Assembly (NCBI RefSeq): GCF_000801105.2
Contig: NC_079516.1
Location: 30,417,643 to 30,481,642 of the forward strand
Direction: 5' to 3'
DNA: 64,000 nucleotides
Source: Raphanus sativus
Taxonomy: Eukaryota > Streptophyta > Magnoliopsida > Brassicales > Brassicaceae
Shown here: positions 44,392-55,261 of the stretch, one piece after another
How the letters are laid out: every line of letters begins with the position of its first letter
Numbering within the stretch: position 1 is the first letter of the stretch
Made by a program: the position numbers and the translations under genes
The notes under the pieces: generated by a model
Told to the model about the DNA's origin: nothing
The model's input: only the letters and a program-made list of their open reading frames with translations
Databases searched by the model: none

Positions 44392-45690
44392 GTGCAGAAC
44401 TGCACAGACGCTTCAGATGTTTGGTTCTCTATGGAGACCTTTCCACCGTTGGATTTAGCCCTCTTTTGACACAAGATAGAGCTTTGAGTTAGCTTTCCAA
44501 TGCCACCAGTCTGAGGTCAATCCGCATCCTGTAGCAGAAGGTATGCCCTTTTTACTGAAGAGTGGTCAGTCTGCCTCGCGAGAGGAAGTTCTAGAGAAGA
44601 GGATTGTATGTCGATCGATGCAGCACATTCCATATCGATCGACAGGGACATCAGAATGTGGGCCATGTATATTTCATGACCGACTGAAGCCCAGGAGTCA
44701 CCACAAAGTTACCAAAATACCCTTGACGACCAGAAATCCTATTTATGTTATTTTTAAGCCATTGTTGACGGCTACGCTCTTTACGCTTTCTTTTGATTCA
44801 TTTTTCTTAGTTTAGGAGAGAAGAGAGGAACTTCTTCAGGGTCCTCTTGGAACTCCTTTGGTTTTTATATCTATTCTATTGCAATTTCATCTATTCATCT
44901 ATGATTTCTGTGACAACTATCATGTCTTAGTAGATCCACCTGTTATGTTTAAGGTTCAGATAAGTTATGAGGGATTAGCCCCAAATATAGAATTGCTAAG
45001 TTATGATATTAATCAATGATATTGTTCTTAATACTTGTTCTTGAGTAATTAACCTGAACTTGATCATAGAATCATTAGGCACAAGCAAGAGCTTGGTCTT
45101 TTATCTGATTGTCTTCTCTGAGCTAGGATTGCTAGATAATAGCGAGAGCTAGTTTAGAAACCCTTGTGAACATATATTCAACCCGCGCATTTAGCTTACT
45201 AAAAGCGCGTTGATCGTTATTCCTATAGAATAATCGATCGACGGAGCGAAAAGTGTATCGATCGATACTTCTACAGAGTCATCGATCGACACTTTCTAAT
45301 TGATCATCCCGAGAGGTGAGATCATTGAACCTAGTAATAGATAACCTATACAACGAGAGATGATCTGTTATTTTTATAGTTGAGTTCTATAATATCATAA
45401 TTTAGTATTTATATCATTATAATTCCAACCTGAATAGAAACCCTAGATCTAGCTACCATCCTTCCATTAAACAACTCTTGGTTACATAAAAACAACTGCC
45501 TTGTTCACTTTGCTTTCATTTATTTATTGCATTCATATTTATTGCTTTATAACTGTTTGCCTAGTTTAATCTTAATATTTATAGTTTAGTGTGTGCCCTA
45601 GCTCTCTGTTGATTTGATACCTAAGTACTACAATCGAACCTCTTATTTGAAAGAGTAAGATCACTTGTTAGAGTAATTTGAGTGATATCA
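44392..45690 (+). repeat. E6 5' LTR, truncated
   Basis: Matches E3 5' LTR from 'gtgcagaactgcacagacgc' (about 23592) to the end. The word 'atggagacattccaccg' just before it repeats 'atggagacctttccaccg' 50 bp further on. Confidence 0.85.
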
Positions 45691-45694
45691 AATT

Positions 45695-45712
45695 TGGCGC
45701 TGTTGCCGGGGA
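45695..45712 (+). promoter_or_regulatory. E6 primer-binding site with one mismatch
   Basis: TGGCGCTGTTGCCGGGGA, one C-to-T change from the E3 site. Confidence 0.82.
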
Positions 45713-45790
45713 GCAAAGATTCGCCATTAGACTTGATTAATAGGTTTATTCTAGGTTTTATTTACTGTTTTAAGTTACTTACGAAAAAAA

Positions 45791-45806
45791 AATTCTTGTT
45801 TTTCAG
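45791..45806 (+). promoter_or_regulatory. Polypyrimidine tract plus CAG before E6 gag ATG
   Basis: AATTCTTGTTTTTCAG, then four bases and the ATG at 45811. Same layout as in E3. Confidence 0.45.
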
Positions 45807-45810
45807 GTAC

Positions 45811-47087
45811 ATGTCAATTATTACCAGAAGCAGCAAGGGGGATTTTTTTTTCTTCTCAGACCCAGCACGTTTGGAACACTCGATCCGCAAAGAGAAACGC
45901 ACAGCATCGATCGATACCACTTATACATCATCGATCGACACTTGTGAAAGAGAATCGATCGACACTTCATCTGCAACATCGGTCGATACCAATCTGCGAG
46001 CAACCATGAGCGAGTTACTCGTGCTACAAAGGGATGAGAATGGGGACCTGCATGACCAGGATGGTCATCTGCGTAATGCAGCAGGTCAGAGACTTGATGC
46101 TCAGGGGACTGTAATCCCTGACTCCGATATTGATGCTACAGGAGCTGCTATACTTGTAGATGAGAATGCTCGACAAAGGACACTGGCTGACTACAAACGT
46201 CCAGAGGAATACTACGCCAACAGATCAGCCATTCGTCTACCAGATATCCAGACACAGAATTTTGAGCTGAATTCAAAGTACTACACGCTCGTGGCACATA
46301 TACCTTACTCTAGATTATCTCACGAGCATCCTATGGACCATCTGGAAAGGTTTGAGGATCTTATTGCTCTTATCTGTATGGATGAAGTCCCTGAGGACTA
46401 CTTGCTTTGCAAGCTCTTCAAATACTCACTTGTTGGAGAAGCTTCGCATTGGCTTAAGCAGCTACCACCCGGATCTCTTACATCCTGGACCGACATCCAA
46501 AATGCATTCATGTGTAAATTCTTTGATGAATCACGGACTGAAGAAATAAAAATCTTTGGACATTCTCTCAGGGACCTACAGAAGGTTTCAGAAGCTCTTG
46601 GGAGAGGTTCAGGAGCTACCAAAGGGACTGTCCACATCATGATTTTACGGAGATTCCGTTGTTGATGAAGTTCTGCAAAGGTATTGATGTACGATATGGT
46701 GTGATGATGGATACTGCAAGCGAAGGAAACTTTTAGACAAGGACCCTAGAGGAAGCTAAGAGACTGATTGAGAGCTTGGCATCCAGCACCAGTGCCAAAA
46801 ATCTGGATATGCACATGATAAAATCAGCTGTAAAGGATGACAACAAGATCATTGAGGCTGAGACTGGTTCTGTACATGAAGTCTCGTTTGTGGAACATGC
46901 TATATACCAAGATGAGGATCAGTACCATTTAGAAGAGATGGAATTTATGCTAGAGGAGCTCTTGAAAGAACAGCAGGAGATGACTGAGGATCTTAATCTA
47001 CAGTTGGATTCTCTCTACGAAGAGGTGAATGGAGAGTTACAAATCTGCTATACCCGTTTCAAGATATTGTACACCCAAGCCTTTTAG
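45811..47087 (+). pseudogene. E6 gag (Athila-like), frameshifted
   Basis: Starts MSIITRSSKGDFFFFSDPAR, then four SID/SVD repeats, DENGDLHDQDGHLRNAAGQR, LADYKRPEEYYANRSAIRLP, HPMDHLERFEDLIAL and the core LLCKLFKYSLVGEASHWLKQ. A small deletion near 46548 shifts the frame; further on a stop (near 46735) and the C-terminal part 46776-47087 (STSAKNLDMHMIKSAVKDDN, LEEMEFMLEELLKEQQEM) follow. It is closely related to E3 gag, where the early part carries a stop instead. Confidence 0.82.
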
Positions 47088-47127
47088 ATTGCAAAAACTG
47101 TGAAAATCAAACTTTTCTTCAAAGGAA

Positions 47128-47245
47128 CGACACTGTTCACGATGGTACTATTCATCCAATGTCGATCGACACTGTTCATCATGACACTGTTCACCCAGAA
47201 ACTGTTCATCGGGATAATGTTCATCGTCAAACTATTCATCCGGAC
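47128..47245 (+). repeat. Thr-Val-His coding repeat array of E6
   Basis: About seven ACTGTTCAT-type units, one carrying a SID word. E3 has about sixteen, so the array has expanded or contracted between relatives. Confidence 0.8.
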
Positions 47246-47950
47246 TGGGAAGAGTAGCAGGTCGATTCCGGCTGGGATAACTACTTTGGGGAAGTAATCA
47301 ACCCTGAGAAGTTGGAAGAAGAAGTTTTTTAGTCGAAAGTTACATGTCCATTGGTAGCTCGTACTTGTGTCGATCTACACCATCAGCTGAACATCGATCG
47401 ACACCAATTTTAGGGTCATGCAGTAATGTTCAAATTCAGAGCCACTCAGATTTCGCTGCTCGACACCCACATCCTCCCATCCCGTACCATGCTAAAACAG
47501 ATGACGTCGAGCAACACAAACAAAACAGCATCGATTGACCTCCACGGGAAAGCATCGATCGACAGCGGCTAACAACAAATCTAGTGTGTTTACCAGACCC
47601 TTATGCCCACGGTTTGAATGCAACTCGCAACCCATCTCAGACGCCAGTTTGCTTAAAGACAATGGAGAAGACCAGACAGAAACCTGCAGATGCACCAGAC
47701 TAAAAGCAATTGACTCTAGTTGAAACTTCTTTCGTTGAGAGTGTTGATCGACGACATCCACCTGGTATCGATCGACACCAAATGGAGGGACATGAACCTG
47801 TCATGGAACGGCAGGCAACGAAAGAAGAGATTTAGATTGGGAAGAGGTCGAAAGCTAGGAAACTCTATGTTCCCAAACACCTGAGGAGAGAAGCTAACAA
47901 AGTTGAACTTGATGGATTTCACAAGAGGGTGAAGAGAGTTCCTAAAGGGT
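47246..47950 (+). other. E6 segment between repeat array and protease
   Basis: Linker with SID words (47373-47402, 47530-47570, 47745-47778) and broken reading phases, parallel to E3 30320-30930. A one-base insertion in 'cctaaagggtatg' near 47943 separates the ORF start from the protease frame. Confidence 0.6.
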
Positions 47951-48976
47951 ATGACTTTTGAGGAAGCCTATTATAAGTACAGACTTGGTTATTTCTTCAG
48001 AGAGAGCAGAGAGACAGAAAAGGAAATTGAGATATTATTCAACAAGGTCTGCCGTAAGCCTAAGAGGACTCTAAATAAGGAACAAGATCCTGGAATGTTT
48101 CTGATTTCATGCTCTATACATAGCCACGATTTGCCAAATGCCATCTGCGATACTGGATCTGCAGTCAGCATCATGGCTATAGATACTGCTGAAGTATTAG
48201 GATTTAAGATGGAACCTTCAAAAGATAGTTTCACTTTTGTGGATAACTCCAAAGCAAAATAAGCATGCATGATTAGGAATGATAAGGTGGAGATAGGGGA
48301 ATTCACTATTCATGTGGACTTTCATGTCGTGGAGTTCAAATCAGACAATACATCTTCCCTTCTTTTTGGAAGAGCCATCATGGCTACAGTAGGGACAGTT
48401 TGTGATCTTAAGAAGAATAAGATGTGCATGACTGATGTTGATGAAACTGTCTTCTATGATACTGTGGAGAAGAAGAAAAGTGAATAGTTTATTTCATGCA
48501 TAGAGATGTTTGAAGATCCAGCGCCTACAACAAATGCAATTCGCGAGCCTGCAAAACCAGGACCAGCATCGATCGACATTCAGTTTTCAACATCGGACGA
48601 CAGTCTGTCTCAAGAATCGATCGACAAGGGACCTCAAGCATCGGTCGACAACCTACAAAATTCAGAACCGAATGGGACTGAAAAGTCTAAGTCTGGGGGG
48701 GGAAGGACCAGGACAAAGAAGAAGAAAAAGAAAAAGAGAGAAGATGCAGATTTCTTGTCACTAGTCCCTTCTCAGTGTCAAGAGGAAAGTTTTGAGAGTA
48801 GAGTGCGCTGCAGGGGAGGTCCAGTTTCTTTTGCTAAGGTTAGAGTGCTATGTGATCCAAAACTGAGAGACAAAGGGGAAGCGTCTGCAAGAGCTTTCAT
48901 CAACTGCATCAACCAAATGAGGAAGAGAGACACAAAAACTTGTTTTGGAGAAAGTTCACATCCTCATCAAGATTAA
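47951..48976 (+). pseudogene. E6 retropepsin ORF with conserved C-terminal domain, two stops
   Basis: One reading phase with stops at 48260-48262 and 48485-48487. Order: YYKYRLGYFFRESRETEKE, catalytic motif ICDTGSAVSIM near 48146, then FTIHVDFHVVEFKSDNTSSL and LLFGRAIMATVGTVCDL near 48360, a SID region (PASIDIQFSTSDD, ESIDKGPQASVDN), a lysine run (RTRTKKKKKKKRED) and the LVPSQCQEESFESRVRCRGG domain with FINCINQMRKRDTKTCFG. It is fuller than the E3 copy. It would mature Gag; the role of the C-terminal domain is unknown. Confidence 0.78.
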
Positions 48977-49020
48977 ATCAGATCTCCAAAAGTCAAGCTA
49001 ATGACTAAAATTAAGCGCTG

Positions 49021-49038
49021 AGTGGGAGTCAACTCACT
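49021..49038 (+). other. Stem-loop B of E6 (variant)
   Basis: AGTGGG-AGTCAA-CTCACT, with AGCGCT directly upstream. The stem keeps five pairs plus a G-U. It begins 45 bases after the ORF stop. Confidence 0.6.
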
Positions 49039-49108
49039 GTTAGGTTTGTTTTAAATCTGGTTTTATTTTCATATACTACTGATTTTTTTTTAATTATTGC
49101 AGGTACGA

Positions 49109-49225
49109 ACGACACTGTAGCAAGAGTGACGACGATACTGTAGCAGTCCACCGAGCGACAATCTAGCAAGCAAATCGATCGACACTGTAGCAGAGTTACT
49201 GTAGCAACGCTACTGTAGCAGAATC
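49109..49225 (+). repeat. ACTGTAGCA array in E6 3' noncoding region
   Basis: Several ACTGTAGCA units with a SID word between them, parallel to E3 41783-41943 but shorter. Confidence 0.7.
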
Positions 49226-49556
49226 ACTGTTCATCCGAAAAAAAAATTGGTTTTATATTTATCTGTTACTGACTTTTAGTGTTTTATTTTAGTGTTTTAT
49301 GTTAGGTAAAAATACAGGGGATATAATCAAGGAAGATGAGTTTCCACAAGAATCGACCATGGCTAGCCAGCATCGGTCGACAGAGCATCACTAGCATCGA
49401 TTGATCGCCACTTAACTGTGTTGGTGGACTGAGCATCAAGAGTATCGATCGCCACTTAACGGTGTTGGTTGACACTCACATCAATGTCAGGTATACCGTT
49501 TTTCCTTGTTAAATATTGTCCTTATGATTTATTCTCCCACCGATCTTGGACTGTAT

Positions 49557-49574
49557 AACGCTGGTGACAGCGTT
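49557..49574 (+). other. Stem-loop A of E6, copy 1 (GNRA loop GTGA, changed pair)
   Basis: AACGCTG-GTGA-CAGCGTT. Relative to the other copies one A-U pair has become G-C by changes on both strands of the stem, and the loop is still GNRA. AAGTCTGGGGGAGG follows. Confidence 0.7.
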
Positions 49575-49823
49575 GTTTAAGTCTGGGGGAGGTTCTACTG
49601 ATATGTGTTTTAGTTAGTATAAATAAAATAAAAAGATCCGAGTAGACGTTTGCCAGCAGAATAGACCGACGAGACAAGGTCGAAATCGATCGACATCATC
49701 ACAACAGCAATGATCGACGTGCACTACCCCACATCGATCGATATAGTTTCGGTCAGGTATAACGTTCTAACTTGTTAAATTATGTACTAATATTTTATGA
49801 TTTTCACCCTATCACCGGCTGTT

Positions 49824-49843
49824 TTACACTGGGAACAGTGTAA
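49824..49843 (+). other. Stem-loop A of E6, copy 2 (GNRA loop GGAA)
   Basis: TTACACTG-GGAA-CAGTGTAA, perfect 8-bp stem, followed by AATTTAAGTCTGG. It is in a second, diverged copy of the same ~270-bp block. Confidence 0.7.
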
Positions 49844-50856
49844 TTTAAGTCTGGTTGATTACTAACGATTATCTACTTTATGAGTCTTATTTAAAACGTT
49901 TTCAAAAAAAGTTTTTATTGAGTCAAGAAGGGGATATAATCTTAATCGATTTACTACTTGTCATCTAACCACTCTTTAGACCAGTCTTAGATTTACTGAC
50001 TACAGAAGTACTAGAGATACTAAAGTGGATCAACTTGTCAACTATGTTTGCATTTGCTAAGATTGTTTGAAGGAACCAAAGCTGACCTCCAACCTAATAC
50101 TGACTTGATTTGGTTGTCTTGGGGCTTGGTATACAAGGGATCGGAATCCTCCTGCAAGTCTGGAAGGTAAAAAGTCTGTCTGTTTCTAGTTCCCTTCCTT
50201 CTCTCTCTTCGGCATCTCAAAGATCTAAGTTTTAAGTTATAAAGGATTGATATGATTTCTTGAGAGGCAGAGGGATAGGTAAATTACATGACACCCCATT
50301 ATTCTAAATCTCAAGAATGATCACACATTGTGGAAACGAGGGATAGGTAAATTACATGTGACCCCATTATTCGCTACACTTTGTCAAAATGTATGAGGTA
50401 CAAATGCAATGTCAATGAGATAGACTAGATGGTTTGTATCAGCATCGAAACCTGTTGAAATTGAAACTAATAAGCGATTCAGAGAAGAGAGTAGAGAGGA
50501 GAAAAGGGATCAGAGAAAACTACCTGTGTGTTCAGAAACTTGCTGGAGTTGAGTCCATGTGTCCTTTGATCGATACTCCCAAGGTAAAGCCTACACTTTT
50601 ATTTTTATGCAAGAAATGAGGTTAGTAGAGGGGATTGTCAGACAGGATCTGTTAGGTTGTGGAACTAGTGGAATTTGGTTGCTATACTAGGATATTGTAT
50701 AATGTGCTTCTAAGGTTAGGATGTTTAATGATTTGGTTTGCACTACTAAAGAGATGATGAACTGAGTTATTTTAAAATCTTTTGAGTCCCTGCTGTTTTC
50801 AAACCTCTTTTAGAGAGACTGTCCGTTGGTTTTGCTTGAGGACAAGCAAAAAGATA
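49844..50856 (+). other. E6 3' noncoding region before the PPT
   Basis: No real ORF. It contains the 'ggtaaattacatg...ccccattatt' block twice (50276-50310 and 50346-50376), reverse-oriented relative to E5 and E7, and the word 'cttgaggacaagcaaa' close to the PPT that is common to E1, E5, E7 and E8. Confidence 0.65.
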
Positions 50857-50869
50857 AGTCTGGGGGAGT
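50857..50869 (+). promoter_or_regulatory. E6 polypurine tract
   Basis: AGTCTGGGGGAGT-type purine run directly before the 3' LTR. Confidence 0.8.
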
Positions 50870-51832
50870 TGATATACCATGGATTTTACCTAATTTTACC
50901 CAAGGTATATAAGTGTTATAGATACTATTTATTATGTATTGGAGTCTATTTAGAGTATTTACAGGTTCATGGATGATTTGGAGATATAAGGTGATTTGGT
51001 GTCTTTTGGAGTCTTTCAAAGTGCAAAACTGCAAAGACGCTACAGATTTTTAGCTCTCACCGGAGACCTTTCCACCGTTATAGTTAGCCCATCTTTTGAC
51101 AAAAGATAGAGCTTTGAGTTAGCTTTCCAAGGCCACCGGTCTGAGGTCAATCCGCATCCTTTTAGCAGAAATTATGCCCTTTTTACTGAAGAGTGGTCAG
51201 TCTGCCTCGCAAGAGGAAGCTGTCGAGTAGAGGATTCTATGTCGATCGATGCAGCATACTGCATGTCGATCGAAAGGCACATTAGAATGTGGGCCAAGTA
51301 TATTTCATGACCGACTGAAGCCCAGGAGTCACCACAAAATTACCAAAATATCCTTGACGACCAGAAACCCTATTTATATTTTTTTGTAAGCCATTGTTGA
51401 GGGCTACGCTCTTTACGATTTCTTTTGATTCATTGTTCTTAATTTAGGAGAAATGAGAGGAACTCCTTCAGGGTCCTCTTGGAACTCCTTTGGTTTTTAT
51501 AACTATTCTATTGCAATTTCATATATTCATCTATGATTTCGGTGACAACTATCATGTCTGAGTAGATCCACCTGTTAGGTTTAGGGTTCAGATAGATTAT
51601 GAGGGATTAGCCCCAAATATAGAATTGCTAAGTTGTGATATTAATCATTGAGACTGTTCTTAATACTTTTTCTTGAGTAATTAACCTGAACTTGATCATA
51701 GAATCATTAGGCACAAGCAAGAGCTTGGTCTTTTATCTGACTTGTCTTCTCTGAGCTAGGATTGCTAGATAACAGCGAGAGCTGGTTTAGAAACCCTAGT
51801 GAACATATATTCAACCCGTGCATTAAGCTTGC
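50870..51832 (+). repeat. E6 3' LTR, interrupted by E7
   Basis: Starts TGATATACCATGG. 963 bp, cut at 'aagcttgc' where the intact LTR of E3 continues 'aagcttactagaagcgcg'. The rest lies beyond the window, on the far side of E7. Confidence 0.88.
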
Positions 51833-53151
51833 TGATAGTGCTCAAATTACCCTATAGAGCTTACTCTCTCAAATAAGAGGTTCAGCTGTAGTACTTAGGG
51901 ATCGAATCACGAGGAGCTAGGGAACCAATTAAATCTAATCAATTAATCAATCCTATGTGAAGTTTGTTTTAATGATAAAATGTAAATAACAATTCCTAAA
52001 ATGAGCAAGGTAGTTTCTCTAACTAACAATATGATGGTTGTTTAAATGATAATGAAGAGTGCTAGACTTAGGGCTTTTATTCAGGAATGGAGATTATAAT
52101 TTCTATAAATGCCTAACAAGTTGCTTGAATGATACTATAGAACTCAGCCGCTTAACTCTCAGTGATGTCTCACTGGTTAAATAATCTAGATCTCTGGCCT
52201 CAACTGTCGTATGTTGACACAGAAAAAAAGTCGATCGATATCCTTTAAAGATATCAAGCGATACACCTTTCGCAGCGCCGATCGATTCACCTATCGGGAT
52301 ATCGATCGACGGCTTCTAGATATGCCTAGGCGCAAGCCGATAATGAACACTAGATCCCAAGGCGGTTAGCTCTTCTCCAAGGAGATACTAGTTCAAACAG
52401 ATAATTCAAGATATCAAAGATCCTAGTGATATATGCTCTAGTTAGCTACTCTAGAACAAGCTTAGGGTGCAATCTATTTGATGAATATCACAACTTAGCA
52501 ATTAGTTTCGGGCTAATCTCACAAACCTATTTAAACCGTAGATCTAACAAGTAGACTACTCAGACATAGCTAAGAAATTCATAATAATAGATAGACAAAA
52601 GAATTGCATAGATAAGGTGTAGAAAACAAATGGAGTTCACAAATCTCTCCAATCTCTCAAAACATATAAAACTCTAGTCTCTCTCTCACACTCTCTGCTT
52701 TGCCTCTCAAGACTTATACTTCTTAGACTTGTCAAAGCTTGCTTGCCGTTAAAAAAACTTAGCAGGAATATTTAAGCATTTCCATTAGGTTAAAAACTCG
52801 TAAGGGGCAATCTCGTAATTTGGTGAAGTAGTCGGCTAAACCATTTCGTCCTCGATATCGATCGACAACACTAGATGTGTATCGATCGATTATAATCTTC
52901 TAATACGCGGATCTTCTCAGCTACATCGATCGACAACTCTGGATGAGTATCGATCGATTCTTATCACAATGTTGACTTCCGACTTGGTCTTGAATGGTCA
53001 ACTTGGGTGTATTATCTCTTGTACTCCAAAATGCTCCAAAACATCACTTTATCATGAAACGCTCTTGAACCTGAAAACATACCTAACAGACTAGAAAACA
53101 CATTATTTATATAATAAAATACTAGTATACCATGGTAGAAAATAGGTGAAA
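51833..53151 (-). repeat. E7 3' LTR, main part
   Basis: TGATAGTGCTC start on the plus strand, matching E5 31630-32915. Paired SID words at 52855-52962. The last 14 bp (53138-53151) are the left TSD of the LINE; the LTR ends at 59053. Confidence 0.88.
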
Positions 53152-53314
53152 ACAAAGACAGATTCCTAAATCGCAATCAAGGAAACATTCTCTCCCCTGG
53201 CGATAACCAAGGCGACATCTCCCCGTCACAGTGCCTATCATCCCGGCGTCTCACCGGCGTCTCATCCGACGCCGTGTGCTCCACAACCTCGAAGCCCTCT
53301 CTCCCCCGAAAGGC

Positions 53315-55255
53315 ATGAAGAAAAAGAAACCCAAAAAGGCGAAATCTTCGGGCTCCAAATCAGCTTCGAAGAAGTCTCCGATTTCAAAATCCCTGATACC
53401 AGTCCACGATTCCGAGAATCCAGCTCTTCCGGTCTCAGAGGCAGCTTCTGATGCATACGATGACCCTTGTGTCGGCGTAGTTGCTCAGCTCCCCACAGAC
53501 ATCGTGAATCTGGCTATCTCCTCCGCTTCTCCTTCTGACCTGACAGTGATCGTCGATGCGTTGACAGATCCTCCCTCTGGTGAGATTGCGACTGACAACC
53601 CAACTGAGTCGTCTTCCAACAAGACAGAGATCGCCGTTCTGTCGGCGGATCCATCTTCTGAGCAGACGTTGACCCAGTCAAACCCACCTGAGTTGAGCCT
53701 TGTGATTCCGACAACGAGCTCCTCTGGTTTGCCTAAAGAAACCCTCTCCGGTGCTCCTCCTCTTGGACCTCCGGTGCTAAATCTTCGAGCTGATGCCGAT
53801 CCTAAGTCTTCAAGGTCGCTTCCTGCTGAGGTCAGTGTGTCTCCCGAGTCCACTCCCGAGGCCAAAGCAGCGATCTCTGAAACAACACTCGGGGTTAATG
53901 TAGCGGAGGCTACTCCTCAACTCCCTCCATCTGCTGAGCCTCCTGTCACCTCCAAAGTAGTTCCCTCTGTGGCTAAGTCCGACACCTGGTGTGACCATGT
54001 CAAGGGAACTGACAAGCGGCTATCTAAGAAAGGAGAAGCCTTCACTCTACCGTCCGGAGAGGCTTGCATCCAAATCCCTAACTCGGTTATTGAGAAGCAT
54101 AGAAAATCATGGGAACCCTTTGTGATCGGACAGTTCTACTCGGACCCTCCCTCACAAGGTACGTTACACAACATCGTCAACGGAATTTGGAGTAAGCAAT
54201 ATCTCGACATTGCAGTATCGAAGATGGAAGGCTTTGCATTTCTCTTCCGGATTCCTAACGCCTCAACTAGGAGCAGAGTTATCAAGCAAAAGCTTTGGCA
54301 AATTGAAGGCCAAACTATGTTTGTGGACAAATGGGAGCCGGGAATCGTTCCGGAGAAACCAGAACTCACCTCCGCTCCAATCTGGCTTAAGCTTCGTAAG
54401 GTTCCTCTCCAATTCTTTAACGAGGATGGATTAGAGCGTATTGCAGGGCTCGTTGGGGACCCAAAGTACCTGCATCCGATGACTGCTAACAAGACTAATC
54501 TAGAAGTGGCCAAGGTCTTCACCGTCATAGATCCGAGGAAGCCTCTTCCAGAAGCAGTAAACGTCCAATTCCAATCTGGTGAGATAAGCAGAGTCTTAGT
54601 TTCTTGCCCTTGGATGCCCCCAGTCTATGAAACTTGCAAAGAAGTTGGGCATGTCTCCAAGCGCTGCCCACAAGCTCCTAAAGCCTGCTCTTTTTGCTAG
54701 TCAACGGATCATGCTTCTGCTAAGTGCCCGAAAAATTCTAAGCAGGAGCCCAGGGGTAGGAAAACAAGGCGTAGCAAGTCAAAGGATAAACAAAAGTGGG
54801 TTGCTGTGGATCCCTCTCTCTCTGAAGCTAAGCACCCGCAGGGGCACAACGAGAAGAACGACACCGAGGATCACCCCCAGCCTCAGTTTAATGGGGAACC
54901 AATAGGCCAGGTAGCAATAAATAAGGGTCAGCTGGCGATATCTTTTGAAAAAAAACTTGGCACGAAAAAGGATCAAGCCAAGGGGGAAACTAGCGGTACC
55001 AAACAGATGCCTCAGGGCAACGCACCTCAGGGCAACGCTCCGCTTGCTAACGGCTTGATCCAACGCGGCAGTTCGGGTTTATCAAATACTTCTCTGTCTG
55101 ACTTGCAACCTGACTCCTCCGACATCGAAACTTCAGATTCTGAGTTAGAAGAAGGAGAGTTTAGTAGACACGAGCCAGACTTCGAAGTAGTGCGTCCGAA
55201 GAAGAGTTTTTCAGGTCGAAAAGGAAAGCGGGGCAGGGGTCCCAACTCCAATTAG
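53315..55255 (+). pseudogene. LINE ORF1 (DUF4283/zinc knuckle), one in-frame amber
   Basis: The first ATG in the open phase is at 53315 (MKKKKPKKAKSSGSK). A Ser/Pro-rich N-terminal half is followed by a domain like DUF4283 (WEPFVIGQFYSDPPSQGTLH, FAFLFRIPNASTRSRVI, LTSAPIWLKLRKVPLQFF) and a CCHC region near 54615-54740. The first knuckle lacks its first Cys (VYETCKEVGHVSKRC, Tyr in its place), and a TAG at 54698-54700 falls inside the second (CSFC-stop-STDHASAKC). The same phase then stays open to TAG 55253-55255. ORF1 proteins bind the LINE RNA. ORF1 and ORF2 are in the same phase with two codons between. Confidence 0.82.
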
Positions 55256-55261
55256 TTAATT

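Larger units (their letters stand above)
44392..51832 (+). mobile_element. E6: SID-family LTR retrotransposon, plus type, left end truncated
   Basis: 5' LTR 44392-45690 (first ~160 bp missing), PBS, broken gag, short Thr-Val-His array, protease ORF, stem-loops B and A (A twice), PPT 50857-50869 and the first 963 bp of the 3' LTR, where E7 is inserted. It lacks reverse transcriptase and integrase. It is a closer relative of E3 than of E1, E5 or E7. Confidence 0.88.
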
